Source of the DNA: Candidatus Gastranaerophilales bacterium
GTDB taxonomy: Bacteria > Cyanobacteriota > Vampirovibrionia > Gastranaerophilales > Gastranaerophilaceae
NCBI GenBank assembly: GCA_944325865.1
Contig: CALVBS010000004.1
Location: forward strand, 186,001-250,000
Direction of reading: 5' to 3'
DNA: 64,000 bases
Shown: piece after piece, positions 33,588-42,750 of the stretch
How positions within the stretch are numbered: position 1 is the first letter of the stretch
Layout: every line of letters begins with the position of its first letter
Notes under the pieces: generated by a model
What the model was told of the DNA's origin: nothing
Database searches by the model: none
The model's input: only the letters and a program-made list of their open reading frames with translations
Made by a program: the position numbers and the translations under genes

Positions 33588-34172
33588 TTAAACTTTTTGT
33601 GCATATAAAAGGATTTTACAATTTATCAGTAAGATTGTTTTATCTTTTTGATAAGGCAAAATCTCTATTTTTGCAATATCAAGAAAATGTTCATGTTTAT
33701 ATAAATCTCTCAAGAAATTTTCAAAATTCTTATAAGTCGCAATCAACTGCAAATCCAGATGACAAGCACTAATTTTTGCACCTGCACCTTTAACAAAAGC
33801 ATCTTCAGCAGGATTATAATTGTAATCAACAGAACGAGCCTTAATAGAATTAGCTCTTAATAATTCTAAAATTTCATTAAACTGGCCTGCTACTATACTT
33901 TCTGCATCGAGTCCGGTTTCCATCGGTTTATACATTGCCTTAGAACCGCTTAAATCAACATTTGTAGCCTGCATTAATGAAGCTTTAATGGCATCATATT
34001 TCTGTTCCATGGTTGCCTGTTTTTCAAGAGCGGCTTTGTAATCCGCAGACAAACTGCTTATTGTTGAAGCTTTCGGATATATAAACATAACAATTAAATA
34101 TATTGAGCTGACAACTGTCAGTATCAGAAGTAATATTGCATTTTGAAATAATTTTAGTTTTTCTTTATCCAT
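33588..34172 (-). CDS. pilO: PilO-like type IV pilus inner-membrane protein
   Basis: PilO forms the periplasmic alignment platform of type IV pili with PilN. The 194-residue protein has one N-terminal membrane helix (ILLLILTVVSSIYLIVMFIY, about 13-32), then a coiled coil (LSADYKAALEKQATMEQKYD), then a ferredoxin-like fold with LDLQLIATYKNFENFLRDLY near residue 140, the most PilO-like stretch. AAGGA precedes the ATG. It follows the PilM-PilN gene by 19 bp. Overall similarity is remote; layout and context make the call. Confidence 0.75.
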   Translation of the reverse strand: MDKEKLKLFQNAILLLILTVVSSIYLIVMFIYPKASTISSLSADYKAALEKQATMEQKYDAIKASLMQATNVDLSGSKAMYKPMETGLDAESIVAGQFNEILELLRANSIKARSVDYNYNPAEDAFVKGAGAKISACHLDLQLIATYKNFENFLRDLYKHEHFLDIAKIEILPYQKDKTILLINCKILLYAQKV

Positions 34173-34191
34173 ATATATTTCCTTATTCTTT

Positions 34192-35907
34192 TTAATTTAC
34201 TTGTACTGGTTGATCACTCAACAATTTGTTATCAGGTACATTCCCGCTCTTTTTATTAGAGCTGTTTTTAGCCGAACCATTGGCAGCATCCTGCCCTTCC
34301 TCGGTAGTTAAGCCTAGCAGTGACTTCAACTGAGATTCACTCATATTAGTAATTTCAAATTCATAATTTGAAGATGAATCACTGGAAATAATATCATCAA
34401 CCGAGCCTGACTGCATTTGAAGCTTATACAATCTTAATTTTGTATTAATCAAAGAATCTTTCATATTTTTAAAGAATGTATAAATATCTTCAACATTTGT
34501 AGCTGCACCCTTAACATCAATCAGACCATCGTCAGATGTCATAAAATATGTAAGCCATACCGTATCCGGAATTGAAGTACCTATAGCTGTATAATTCATT
34601 AATTTAGCTCTGTTATTTTTCAAAACATAATCAACCTGTTTTGCCATATCAAAAGACCCGGTTGCACTCTGTTCACCTTCAGCAGTCTGGAGTTGAGTCT
34701 CAAGTTCTTTAACTTTACCCTCAACTTCTGAAAGCTGGCTTTGCTTAGCAGATTCCATACCAGGCAACACACCGAAAGCCAGAGCACTAAGCAAACCGGC
34801 ACAGATAACAAGCACACCAAAAGCCAGCTGTGTAGCCTTTGTCGGAGATAAATCAATAGTTTGATCGCCGAACTGTAATGATACCAGCTCATCAGCAACA
34901 GCAACTTTTGCAGTGTCCTTCATAAAATCAAAGTGCACAGGATAGTGTGATATTAAAGAAAGGGCACAACCAACAGCCTGCAAAGAAATTTTCATAACAT
35001 TATCAGGTAAAACTTCTAAACTTACAGGCATAACTTCCTGCTTTTTAAAACTGTTATTTTCTAAGAAATCTACAGTTCCTGCATTTTGAATTTTTTTAGA
35101 TAACAATTCTGCACTAACCATATCGGTTTCAGAAATAATATACAAATAATTTGCAGGATAACTCATAAGAGTAATTTGTGCAGAAGCGTTAATTGCATTA
35201 TAAATATCATCACCCTCAAAAGTTTTAATAGCAAGAGGTTCTTCATAATAATCAACAATAGTTTTTCCAACCATAGAGATTAATGAATAACCTGTAGAAC
35301 TTACTATCATAAGATTCCAGGTAATATTATCTTTCATCTGAGCTGTAGTATATCCAATATAATCCAGAGCTCTGAGATATGACACTATGGAAATTTCTAT
35401 ACCTGAAAGAGTCGAACCAAGTGCAGCAAGAGCCGCTGCGATATTTTCAATAACAGGCTTCTGCATTGCGGAATACAATATTTTACGCGTATCACCGCCA
35501 TTGTTACCGGTATTAACATCAGTCCAAGCTACAACCGGCTCCAGACGTCTGAAAATATAAGACTGCTCAACTTCCGATGTGACACTGACCTCAATAGAAT
35601 TTTCAGCCATAATAAGCGGAAGATTCATAGTACCCAGAGTACATAGCGGAAGATTCACAATGACACTGCATTTCGGATTAACATGCAGCTCCATATACAT
35701 TTCTTCAACAGCACTTTTAAAGGCTTCATAATCACCAATATCTTTAGTCGTCTCATTATATGCGAGTTCTCTGACCGCATAAGCTTTTACTTGTCTTGAT
35801 TGAGGATCAACAAGACATAATTCCAAACCTACTCCCGGAGTAACTGATAGGTAAACCGTATCTTTTTTACCTCCGGATCCCATTAAACTATTTAAAAAAT
35901 TTCCCAT
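34192..35907 (-). CDS. PilM-PilN-like fusion of the type IV pilus
   Basis: The 571-residue protein combines what are usually two genes. Residues 1 to about 350 look like the cytoplasmic actin-like PilM fold (DTVYLSVTPGVGLELCLVDP at the start; a beta/alpha pattern throughout). A single membrane helix (LAFGVLVICAGLLSALAFGV, about 362-381) is followed by a coiled coil (LSEVEGKVKELETQLQTAEG) and a PilN-like periplasmic domain (SIPDTVWLTYFMTSDDGLID, then EDIYTFFKNMKDSLI). The last 50 residues are Asn/Ser-rich. In the usual system PilM binds the cytoplasmic tail of PilN, so fusion is plausible. It heads an operon with the pilO-like gene. Confidence 0.75.
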   Translation of the reverse strand: MGNFLNSLMGSGGKKDTVYLSVTPGVGLELCLVDPQSRQVKAYAVRELAYNETTKDIGDYEAFKSAVEEMYMELHVNPKCSVIVNLPLCTLGTMNLPLIMAENSIEVSVTSEVEQSYIFRRLEPVVAWTDVNTGNNGGDTRKILYSAMQKPVIENIAAALAALGSTLSGIEISIVSYLRALDYIGYTTAQMKDNITWNLMIVSSTGYSLISMVGKTIVDYYEEPLAIKTFEGDDIYNAINASAQITLMSYPANYLYIISETDMVSAELLSKKIQNAGTVDFLENNSFKKQEVMPVSLEVLPDNVMKISLQAVGCALSLISHYPVHFDFMKDTAKVAVADELVSLQFGDQTIDLSPTKATQLAFGVLVICAGLLSALAFGVLPGMESAKQSQLSEVEGKVKELETQLQTAEGEQSATGSFDMAKQVDYVLKNNRAKLMNYTAIGTSIPDTVWLTYFMTSDDGLIDVKGAATNVEDIYTFFKNMKDSLINTKLRLYKLQMQSGSVDDIISSDSSSNYEFEITNMSESQLKSLLGLTTEEGQDAANGSAKNSSNKKSGNVPDNKLLSDQPVQVN

Positions 35908-36020
35908 ATCTTTTTAATTTCTCTTCTATTGTAACCAATTCCTATTTTTATTATACAATATATTTTATAGACAAAACAATTTTAACAAAAATTTACAATA
36001 AATGGAGGAGAAACCCGCCA

Positions 36021-36950
36021 ATGAATTCGAAAATTATAGACGAAATAAAAAAGCTGAAAAAAGAGAAGAATGCGGTTATACTGGCACATTGCTACCAGAA
36101 CATGGAAATAGATGAAGTTGCGGATTTTGTTGGAGATTCATTGTATCTCAGTCAGATGGCTGCAAAAACCGATGCGGAGATAATAGTTTTTGCAGGAGTA
36201 TATTTTATGGCTCAGACAGCAAAAATATTAAATCCGGATAAGAAAGTACTTCTACCACGGTTGGAATCAGGATGCCTTATGGCGGACATGATTAACCTGG
36301 ATCAACTTAGAGAATTTAAAGCCAAACATCCGGGGCTGCCTACTGTTTGTTATATTAATTCAACAGCTGAAGTTAAAACAGAATGTGATATCTGCTGTAC
36401 ATCGTCAAACGCTCTTAATATAGTAAAAAGTCTAAATGCTCCGAAAGTATTATTCCTTCCGGATACATATCTTGGCAAATGGGTAGAATCACAGCTTGAA
36501 AATACGGAAGTTATAACATATCTCGGATACTGCCCGACTCATTTAAGAATTAAGCCGCAGGATATTATTAGTGCAAAAGAAAAATATCCTGATGCAAAAG
36601 TCCTTGCCCATCCTGAATGTCATGCCGAAGTAGTAAAACTAGCAGACTACACGGGAAGTACAACAGGAATCATGAAATATGCGGCGGAAAGTGATAGCAA
36701 AACATTTATCATCGCAACGGAAAAAGGTGTAGTTGACAGACTGCAGCGTGATTATCCGCAAAAAGAATTCATCCTAATAAAGGATAATATTATATGTCCT
36801 AATATGAAATGGCACACTCTGGAAGATATTTATAATGCACTTGAACATGAACAATATGAAATTAACGTAGCTCAGAATGTCGCATTAAAAGCAAAAAAAT
36901 GTATTGACAGAATGCTGGAGGTATCAAAACAATGTCAGACGAAAGCATAA
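36021..36950 (+). CDS. nadA: Quinolinate synthase NadA
   Basis: Condenses iminoaspartate with dihydroxyacetone phosphate to quinolinate in NAD synthesis, using a [4Fe-4S] cluster. Motifs are ILAHCYQN near residue 20, VGDSLYLS, VFAGVYFMAQTAKIL, and the probable cluster cysteines in ESGCLMAD (C85), AHPECHAEV and IICPNMK. TGSTTGIMKYAA is conserved. The 309-residue length is standard for the short bacterial type. GGAGGAG lies before the ATG. It overlaps the next gene by 19 bp, so they are co-translated. No nadB or nadC is in the window. Confidence 0.96.
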   Translation: MNSKIIDEIKKLKKEKNAVILAHCYQNMEIDEVADFVGDSLYLSQMAAKTDAEIIVFAGVYFMAQTAKILNPDKKVLLPRLESGCLMADMINLDQLREFKAKHPGLPTVCYINSTAEVKTECDICCTSSNALNIVKSLNAPKVLFLPDTYLGKWVESQLENTEVITYLGYCPTHLRIKPQDIISAKEKYPDAKVLAHPECHAEVVKLADYTGSTTGIMKYAAESDSKTFIIATEKGVVDRLQRDYPQKEFILIKDNIICPNMKWHTLEDIYNALEHEQYEINVAQNVALKAKKCIDRMLEVSKQCQTKA

Positions 36951-37681
36951 TTTACGGTAAAAATGCAGTCATAGAAGCACTTTTGTCTGGAAACAGAGAA
37001 ATCAACAAAATTCTAATTTCCAAAAACATTCATAGTGATACTAAAATCAATCAAATAAAAGAATTAGCCCAATCCAAAGGGATTATATTTCAATTTACGG
37101 CAAAAGAAAAATTTAATCAGTATGCCCAATTTAACCATCAGGGCGTAATTGCACAAATTTCGCCGATAAAATATACAGAGTTTGAAGAATTTCTGTCACA
37201 GCCGCATGAAAATTCGTCCATAGTAATTCTTGACGGGATAGAAGATTCACACAATCTTGGAGCTATTATCCGTACATGTGTTTGTGCCGGAGTAAAAGCA
37301 GTAATAATTCCTTCCAGAAGAAATGTTCAGGTTAATTCCATTGTGGAAAAAACTAGTGCGGGAGCAATAAATCACATTCCTATAATAAAGGTCAACAGTC
37401 TGATAAACGTAGTCAATCGTCTAAAAGAAAACAACTGGTGGATAATTGCAGCGGACGCATCAGCAAAAGATAATTGTTACAATGTTAATTACAATGATAT
37501 GAACTTTGCGATAATTATGGGAGCTGAACATGCAGGGGTTTCCAAATCACTTTTAAAGGCATCGGATTTTATTGTAAAGATACCTATGGAAAATAACTTC
37601 AATTCATTAAATGTTTCGAACGCTTTTGCCGTTATAATATTTGAAGCTTTACGCCAAAAGTTAAGCAAAGTAAATAAATAG
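36932..37681 (+). CDS. rlmB: RNA 2'-O-ribose methyltransferase, SpoU/TrmH family (RlmB-like)
   Basis: A knotted methyltransferase modifying rRNA or tRNA ribose with S-adenosylmethionine. The N-terminal substrate-binding domain starts IIYGKNAVIEAL and ends HQGVIAQI. The SpoU domain shows ILDGIEDSHNLGAIIRTC (motif 1, Asn and Arg catalytic), IIMGAEHAGVSKSLLKASD (motif 2) and IPMENNFNSLNVSNAFAVII (motif 3). Length (249) is that of RlmB. The start lies within nadA (19-bp overlap). The exact target nucleotide (G2251 of 23S in E. coli RlmB) is inferred only by family. Confidence 0.9.
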   Translation: MSDESIIYGKNAVIEALLSGNREINKILISKNIHSDTKINQIKELAQSKGIIFQFTAKEKFNQYAQFNHQGVIAQISPIKYTEFEEFLSQPHENSSIVILDGIEDSHNLGAIIRTCVCAGVKAVIIPSRRNVQVNSIVEKTSAGAINHIPIIKVNSLINVVNRLKENNWWIIAADASAKDNCYNVNYNDMNFAIIMGAEHAGVSKSLLKASDFIVKIPMENNFNSLNVSNAFAVIIFEALRQKLSKVNK

Positions 37682-37728
37682 TATTATTGCTGATTAATAG
37701 TATATAATTATTATTGGAGAGCATTAAC

Positions 37729-38733
37729 ATGAAAAAAGAATTAGAAAAGTTAGACTTATTACAAGACGAAATTTCTGAAGACGGAGTAGATTTTCACACT
37801 CTGCAGCAGGAATCTGAAGATGATGACAATGTTTTGGAATCTGTTGAAGACCCAAAAGTTCAGGAAAGTTTATCTTCAGTAAGTTCAGATGACAGCGTTA
37901 AGATTTATTTACAGCAAATCGGTAAAATTCCGCTTCTTTCCCCTGAACAGGAACTTGATCTTGCAAAACAAATTTATGAAAACCAGAGTGATTTTGCAAA
38001 AAATCTTCTGGTAAATGCAAACTTGCGTCTTGTCGTAAGTATTGCTAAAAAATATATAGGAAGAGGACTTTCTTTTCTGGATTTGATACAGGAAGGCAAC
38101 CTCGGACTAATGAAAGCTGCAGGAAGATTTGATTACACAAAGGGGTATAAATTTTCTACTTATGCAACATGGTGGATTCAGCAATCAATAACAAGAGCAA
38201 TCGCAGATAAGGCAAGAATTATCCGTCTTCCTATCCACATGATTGAATCTCTCGGAAAAATCCGAAGAACAACTCTGGATTTAACAACAGAACTCGGACA
38301 CACACCGTCAAAACAGGAAATTGCATACCGGCTGGGAATATCAGTCAGCAAACTGAATTCAATAATAAAATCAGCCCAATCAACAATAAGTATGGAAACA
38401 CCTGCTAATTCGTCGGAAGATTCTTCCAAAATCGCTGATTTTATTGTTGATGAATCAACAATAACTCCTGACAGCAGAGTTTCACAGGAAAATCTCTTCC
38501 ATGACATAAGAAAAATGCTTAACCAGTTGAGCCAGAAAGAAAGAGATGTCTTAATTTTACGCTACGGGCTTGATAACAGCGGAACAAAGAAAACACTTGA
38601 TGAAATAGGCTCACAATATGGCGTATCCCGAGAAAGAATCCGCCAGATTGAAAACCGAGCCATTGCAAAGCTCAAAAAACTATGTAAAAACAAAAAATTA
38701 TCGGTAGGATTAAAAAATTATTTCGGAGAATAA
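37729..38733 (+). CDS. RNA polymerase sigma-70 factor, primary or group 2 type
   Basis: The 334-residue product has sigma region 1.2 ([20 protein letters not shown]), region 2 ([44 protein letters not shown] and the -10-recognising [13 protein letters not shown]), region 3, and region 4 with [17 protein letters not shown]. Region 1.1 is replaced by about 55 acidic residues without clear similarity, as in cyanobacterial SigA-type factors. The ATG at 37729 with GGAG 8 bp upstream is preferred over the TTG at 37714, which contains part of that ribosome site. A TATAAT at 37703 may be its -10 box. It could be the housekeeping RpoD; a group 2 paralogue is possible. Confidence 0.93.
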   Translation: MKKELEKLDLLQDEISEDGVDFHTLQQESEDDDNVLESVEDPKVQESLSSVSSDDSVKIYLQQIGKIPLLSPEQELDLAKQIYENQSDFAKNLLVNANLRLVVSIAKKYIGRGLSFLDLIQEGNLGLMKAAGRFDYTKGYKFSTYATWWIQQSITRAIADKARIIRLPIHMIESLGKIRRTTLDLTTELGHTPSKQEIAYRLGISVSKLNSIIKSAQSTISMETPANSSEDSSKIADFIVDESTITPDSRVSQENLFHDIRKMLNQLSQKERDVLILRYGLDNSGTKKTLDEIGSQYGVSRERIRQIENRAIAKLKKLCKNKKLSVGLKNYFGE

Positions 38734-38740
38734 CAAAATA

Positions 38741-38778
38741 AAAACGTCATTCAAATTTATTGAATGACGTTTTTATTT
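38741..38778 (+). terminator. Bidirectional terminator after the sigma factor gene
   Basis: AAAACGTCATTCA (38741-38753) and TGAATGACGTTTTT (38761-38774) form a 13-bp stem followed by TATTT. It lies between convergent genes. Confidence 0.88.
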
Positions 38779-38795
38779 ATATAAAATGGATTCCT

Positions 38796-39926
38796 TTACT
38801 TTACAGGTCTTGCCATAAATTCTGCATCTTTTGCATAATGTTGAATTAATGAAAGGATTGCATCATAATCCATATTTTCCTGATAATCCAGGAGTTTAGC
38901 AAATGCCCGAACTTCGTCTTCATTCAAACGTCCGCCAACTTCTATCAAATCTTTCTGGAGCGGAGTTAATTTTCCGGACTTATTGCCGGCAGCTATCTGA
39001 TAGGTAATACCTTTACTAAAGCCCTTATCTACTCCAGCATCCGGAAGTCGAAGTGAAACAACATCAGTGCCGGTTTCCGAATCTTTAAATGAAGACACAA
39101 GGTTATTTAGCCATTTAGATTTAATTCTATCCGGGGCAATATTGTAAGAACAAAAATCATTTTCAATAGCTATACTACCACTTTCTGAAAGATGATTTTT
39201 ACGGAGCATATAATCTGTATAACCACCTCCGGAGGTATAGTTTGTGACAGCTAAATCCATTTCGTCTGCCCCGTACGTATGAGGTTTAACACCTTCCGGC
39301 AGCATACCTTTTTCTGTATATAAGTCAATCGTTTCCTGAAGATTTTTACCGTCTGCAGGAGAATGCTTTATATTATAACGCTGATGAACATTTTTTAACT
39401 CTGCTGCATACAATCTTCTGACCTCTGTGAAATCACCTTTTCCTTCAAGTGCCTTTTTCAAAGCTTGTGCAGTTTCTGTATTTGATTCCTTTAGAATCCT
39501 TGCCAACGAAAAATTTGAACCATCCCTAAACATACAATCGAGCATTCCATACTCACGATACATTTTATTTAATTCGTCAAAATTTTTTGTTTTTTTAGCA
39601 TTCGCAACCACTGATGTAAGTTCTTCATCAACTTTTGACATATCAAATCTTTCAGCGTATCTTTCATCACCTTTTTTAACTTTAATTCTATGCTGCAACG
39701 AATCTGTTATTTTATCTAAAGCTTTAGTAAATTTGGCTTTTTTAGCATACATAATACCACCTATTACAGTACCTGTAACAGCAAGTGCAGCACCTGTACC
39801 TATCAAAATTTTATTTGCTGAATTTTTCTTTTCTTCAGCTTGAGGAGATTTACCAAACGAGGTTTTACTATCTACAGATTTTGTGTGCTGAAACTTAATC
39901 TCATTGATACCTGCTACTGATGACAT
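38796..39926 (-). CDS. Unrecognised 376-aa protein with single Gly-rich membrane helix
   Basis: The N-terminal 35 residues form a tail with Lys/Ser and IKFQHTKS; a membrane helix follows (ILIGTGAALAVTGTVIGGIM, about 40-59) ending in a Lys-rich anchor. The remaining 310 residues are a soluble, mostly helical region (DFTEVRRLYAAELKNVHQRY; CSYNIAPDRIKSKWLNNLVS) with no recognised family. The Lys-rich flank after the helix suggests that the large domain is cytoplasmic or exported by an unusual route. AAGGAG lies before the ATG. Confidence 0.72.
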   Translation of the reverse strand: MSSVAGINEIKFQHTKSVDSKTSFGKSPQAEEKKNSANKILIGTGAALAVTGTVIGGIMYAKKAKFTKALDKITDSLQHRIKVKKGDERYAERFDMSKVDEELTSVVANAKKTKNFDELNKMYREYGMLDCMFRDGSNFSLARILKESNTETAQALKKALEGKGDFTEVRRLYAAELKNVHQRYNIKHSPADGKNLQETIDLYTEKGMLPEGVKPHTYGADEMDLAVTNYTSGGGYTDYMLRKNHLSESGSIAIENDFCSYNIAPDRIKSKWLNNLVSSFKDSETGTDVVSLRLPDAGVDKGFSKGITYQIAAGNKSGKLTPLQKDLIEVGGRLNEDEVRAFAKLLDYQENMDYDAILSLIQHYAKDAEFMARPVK

Positions 39927-40094
39927 TAATTTCTCCTTTATTGTTATTAAACAAATCTACCTATATTTATAAAACAAGTAAAGAAAAATTTTTGACTTTA
40001 TCAAGAATAAATAAACTATACCACTCTCCACCACTCTAGCCAATAAAACATTACAAGCGGGTTTTAGAAACATTAAATACGCATTTACATTTTG

Positions 40095-40337
40095 TTACAT
40101 ATGTTTGGTTTTAAAATATCTCTGCAGCCGGGGAATATACTCATCCAAGCTTTTACGAAGCCGCTTTTGCTGAATATACAAAATATTTATAAGATAAGTC
40201 ATCTTATCCACGCCATCAGAATTTTCCGAATTAAACTCTCCGTAATCTCTTATTATCTCCAGCAAAAACTGCTGTTTTGCAAAAGCTGCTTCAATATCGT
40301 AAAGATCTGTTCTTAATTTGCTTATTGTAGCCTTCAT
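40095..40337 (-). CDS. Unrecognised 80-aa coiled-coil protein
   Basis: An almost fully helical product (KLRTDLYDIEAAFAKQQFLL near the start, IQQKRLRKSLDEYIPRLQRY near the end). AGGAG sits 7 bp before the ATG, which favours this strand over the opposite 40092-40316 frame. It lies between 38796 and the divergent XRE gene; the 95-bp space to the latter must hold both promoters. Confidence 0.6.
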   Translation of the reverse strand: MKATISKLRTDLYDIEAAFAKQQFLLEIIRDYGEFNSENSDGVDKMTYLINILYIQQKRLRKSLDEYIPRLQRYFKTKHM

Positions 40338-40432
40338 TTAACAACTCCTGTTTAATTTTTATCATTTATACTTTATTTATTATCAACTATACATGATAAA
40401 ATAAATTTTGTAAATAGTATATAATAAAATTT

Positions 40433-40645
40433 ATGGAAATTGGAAATTTAAAGAAAACTATTGCTTCAAATTTAAGATTGAATAGAGCAAAAAATAAAAT
40501 TTCACAGGAAAAACTTTCTGAACTTACCGGAATAAGCCAGCAATTTATATGCAATATCGAAACAGAAAAAGTAAATCCGAGTGTGGAAACTCTTCTGAAA
40601 ATTGCAAATGCACTTAATGTTACTTTAAATGACTTAGTTTATTAA
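40433..40645 (+). CDS. XRE-family HTH DNA-binding protein
   Basis: A 70-residue protein consisting only of a helix-turn-helix domain: LRLNRAKNKISQEKLSELTG, then ISQQFICNIETEKVNPSVET (recognition helix) and LLKIANALNVTLNDLVY. Such single-domain repressors often bind their own promoter. A TATAAT at 40420-40425 lies 7 bp before the ATG and no ribosome site is visible, so the message may be leaderless. Its target cannot be assigned. The gene is 83 bp upstream of ispH in the same direction. Confidence 0.85.
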   Translation: MEIGNLKKTIASNLRLNRAKNKISQEKLSELTGISQQFICNIETEKVNPSVETLLKIANALNVTLNDLVY

Positions 40646-40727
40646 GACTTGATTTTATATAGCTTTTATAATTAAATAAAATTACAGCGGATTTTCCGCA
40701 AGTCCAAAAGAAAGAAGACAATTTTAA

Positions 40728-41588
40728 TTGCCTAAAGAAATTAAACTAGCCAAATATGCAGGGTTTTGTTACGGAGTGAAAAGAGCCGTTGAAACCGTTA
40801 AAAAATTAAAAGCCGAAAACCCTGAACAAAATGTTTCCGTTCTCGGGGAATTGATTCATAATACAGATGTAATTAAAGAATTGGAAGCTTTAGGGATTAA
40901 AACGATTACAGAAATTCCGGAAAAAGGCGAGGGAATTTGTGTTGTTAGAAGCCATGGTGAAAGTCCCGAAGTTATAGAAAGAATTAAAAATGCAGGATTC
41001 ACACCGGTGGATTTGACATGCCCGGATGTAAAAAAAGTTCAGCAAACAGCTGTTGAACTTGCCAAGAATGATTACTATGTCGTAATAGTAGGCAAATACG
41101 AACACCCTGAAGTTATTGCAATTAAAGCAAATGCGAAACTATGGAGCGATAAAGTTGTTGTTGCTACCGAAATAGAACAACTTAAACCTTATGAAAAAGA
41201 AATTAAATCTCACAGAAAAGTCGGAGTAGTTGTTCAGACGACACAACGTATAACTACCCTAAATAAAATTGTTGAATATTTAACTTCAATAACAAAAGAA
41301 ATTCATATTGCCAACACAATCTGTGCAAGCACATCAATGCGTCAATCTGAAGCAAAAGAACTCGCAAAAGAAAGTGATCTTGTAATAGTGGTAGGTTCAA
41401 GAAAAAGTGCAAACACCACACACTTAGCGGAAATTCTAAAAGACATAACAAACACAATACATATAGAAAATGATACTGAATTGGATAATTACAGAGACTT
41501 AATAAAAAAATCTCAAAAAATAGGTATTACTGCAGGAGCATCAACTCCGCAGAGCGTTATTGAAAAAGTAATTGAAAAATTAAAATAA
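40728..41588 (+). CDS. ispH: 4-Hydroxy-3-methylbut-2-enyl diphosphate reductase IspH
   Basis: The last enzyme of the MEP isoprenoid pathway, making IPP and DMAPP with a [4Fe-4S] cluster. Cluster cysteines are in AGFCYGVKRAV (C14), DLTCPDVKK and ANTICAST. Substrate residues include VRSHGESPEV, GKYEHPEV, TTQRITTL and TAGASTPQSVIE. The start is TTG at 40728 with a weak AAAGAAGA site; no in-frame ATG fits the family N-terminus. Length (286) is normal. The rpsA gene begins 20 bp downstream; adjacency of ispH with an S1 gene is known in several phyla. Confidence 0.95.
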   Translation: MPKEIKLAKYAGFCYGVKRAVETVKKLKAENPEQNVSVLGELIHNTDVIKELEALGIKTITEIPEKGEGICVVRSHGESPEVIERIKNAGFTPVDLTCPDVKKVQQTAVELAKNDYYVVIVGKYEHPEVIAIKANAKLWSDKVVVATEIEQLKPYEKEIKSHRKVGVVVQTTQRITTLNKIVEYLTSITKEIHIANTICASTSMRQSEAKELAKESDLVIVVGSRKSANTTHLAEILKDITNTIHIENDTELDNYRDLIKKSQKIGITAGASTPQSVIEKVIEKLK

Positions 41589-41608
41589 ATGAAAGGAAAA
41601 AATAAAAC

Positions 41609-42682
41609 ATGACAACAACACTAGAACAAACAAATCTTGATGAATTTGAAAAATTATTAAATGAATCTTTTTCTGAATCACATTCAGTAGCAGATATCGT
41701 AGAAGGTACTGTTATGAAAAAAGATAATGAAGGTTATCTTATCAGCGTTAGAGGTGCTAAAACCGAAGCATACCTTCCTAACAAGGAATTACCTTCGCAG
41801 GATGGTGAAACTCTTGAAATCGGTGATGTCAGAGAATTTTATGTATTAAAAGAAGAAAATGATGAAGACGGTATGCTTCTGTCATTGAAAAGACTTGCAT
41901 TTGCTCAAGCATGGGCACAGCTTAATGATGCTAAAGTTCAAGGAGACACCATCCTTGCAAAAGTTGTTTCTGTTGTTAAAGGCGGTGTACTCGTTGACGT
42001 TGCAGACCTCAAAGGATTTATACCTTCTTCTCAATTAAGAACAGGAACTCCTTTTGACGGACTGATTGATACAAAAATTGAAGTTAAAGTTCTTGAAGCA
42101 GATCCTAAGAAAAATAAACTAATACTCTCTCAAAGATTGGCTGTTGCAGAACAGAGAGATCAGGTTGTTGATAATATTCTATCAACTCTTGAAGAAGGCC
42201 AAATTGTTAAAGGTGAAGTTGTAAGAATTGCGGATTTTGGAGCATTCATTGATATCAACGGAATTGACGGACTTCTTCCTATCTCTGAAATCTCCTGGCA
42301 AAGAATCAAACATCCTTCTGATGTTATTTCACTCGGTGAAACTATTGAAGTTAAAATTATCAAAATTGATAATGAATTGAAAAGAATTTCTCTTTCATTA
42401 AAAAGAATGGGTGAAGATCCATGGCAGCAAATTGAAGGCCAATTTGAAGAAGGACAGGTAATTACAGGAACCGTTAATAAAGTTACCGGTTTTGGAGCAT
42501 TTATTAACATCTTCCCTGGTGTCGAAGCATTACTTCCTGTGTCAGAAATGGCTGAAGAAAATGTTAATCCGTTCAATCAATTCAAAGTAGGTGACAGTGT
42601 TGAAGTTTTAATCAAAAAATTCACACCGCAAGAACATAGAATTGCATTAAGCGTTAAAGACATTAACAAAGATGCTGAATAA
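41609..42682 (+). CDS. rpsA: Ribosomal protein S1 (four S1 domains)
   Basis: S1 binds mRNA on the 30S subunit and helps initiation. The 357-residue product has four OB-fold S1 domains at about 28-98, 112-180, 195-267 and 281-353. The last two are the most canonical (GEVVRIADFGAFIDINGIDG; GTVNKVTGFGAFINIFPGVE). This short form resembles those of Firmicutes and Cyanobacteria rather than the six-domain E. coli protein. A GAAAGGAAAA site precedes the ATG. It follows ispH closely and ends at a strong terminator. A second S1 protein is at 57182; which is the main ribosomal one is not certain. Confidence 0.93.
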   Translation: MTTTLEQTNLDEFEKLLNESFSESHSVADIVEGTVMKKDNEGYLISVRGAKTEAYLPNKELPSQDGETLEIGDVREFYVLKEENDEDGMLLSLKRLAFAQAWAQLNDAKVQGDTILAKVVSVVKGGVLVDVADLKGFIPSSQLRTGTPFDGLIDTKIEVKVLEADPKKNKLILSQRLAVAEQRDQVVDNILSTLEEGQIVKGEVVRIADFGAFIDINGIDGLLPISEISWQRIKHPSDVISLGETIEVKIIKIDNELKRISLSLKRMGEDPWQQIEGQFEEGQVITGTVNKVTGFGAFINIFPGVEALLPVSEMAEENVNPFNQFKVGDSVEVLIKKFTPQEHRIALSVKDINKDAE

Positions 42683-42698
42683 CCAGAACCAAGACTAC

Positions 42699-42733
42699 AA
42701 GCGGCTGCATTTGGATTCAAATGCAGCCGCTTT
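42699..42733 (+). terminator. Terminator of ispH-rpsA
   Basis: AAGCGGCTGCATTTG (42699-42713), GATT loop, CAAATGCAGCCGCTTT: a 15-bp perfect GC-rich stem, 17 bp after the rpsA stop. Confidence 0.88.
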
Positions 42734-42750
42734 ACTACAAATTCTGCACC

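Noticed and set aside
40092-40316. A 74-codon plus-strand frame opposite the 80-aa coiled-coil gene
   Set aside because: The minus-strand frame has AGGAG 7 bp before its ATG; the plus-strand frame has no ribosome site.
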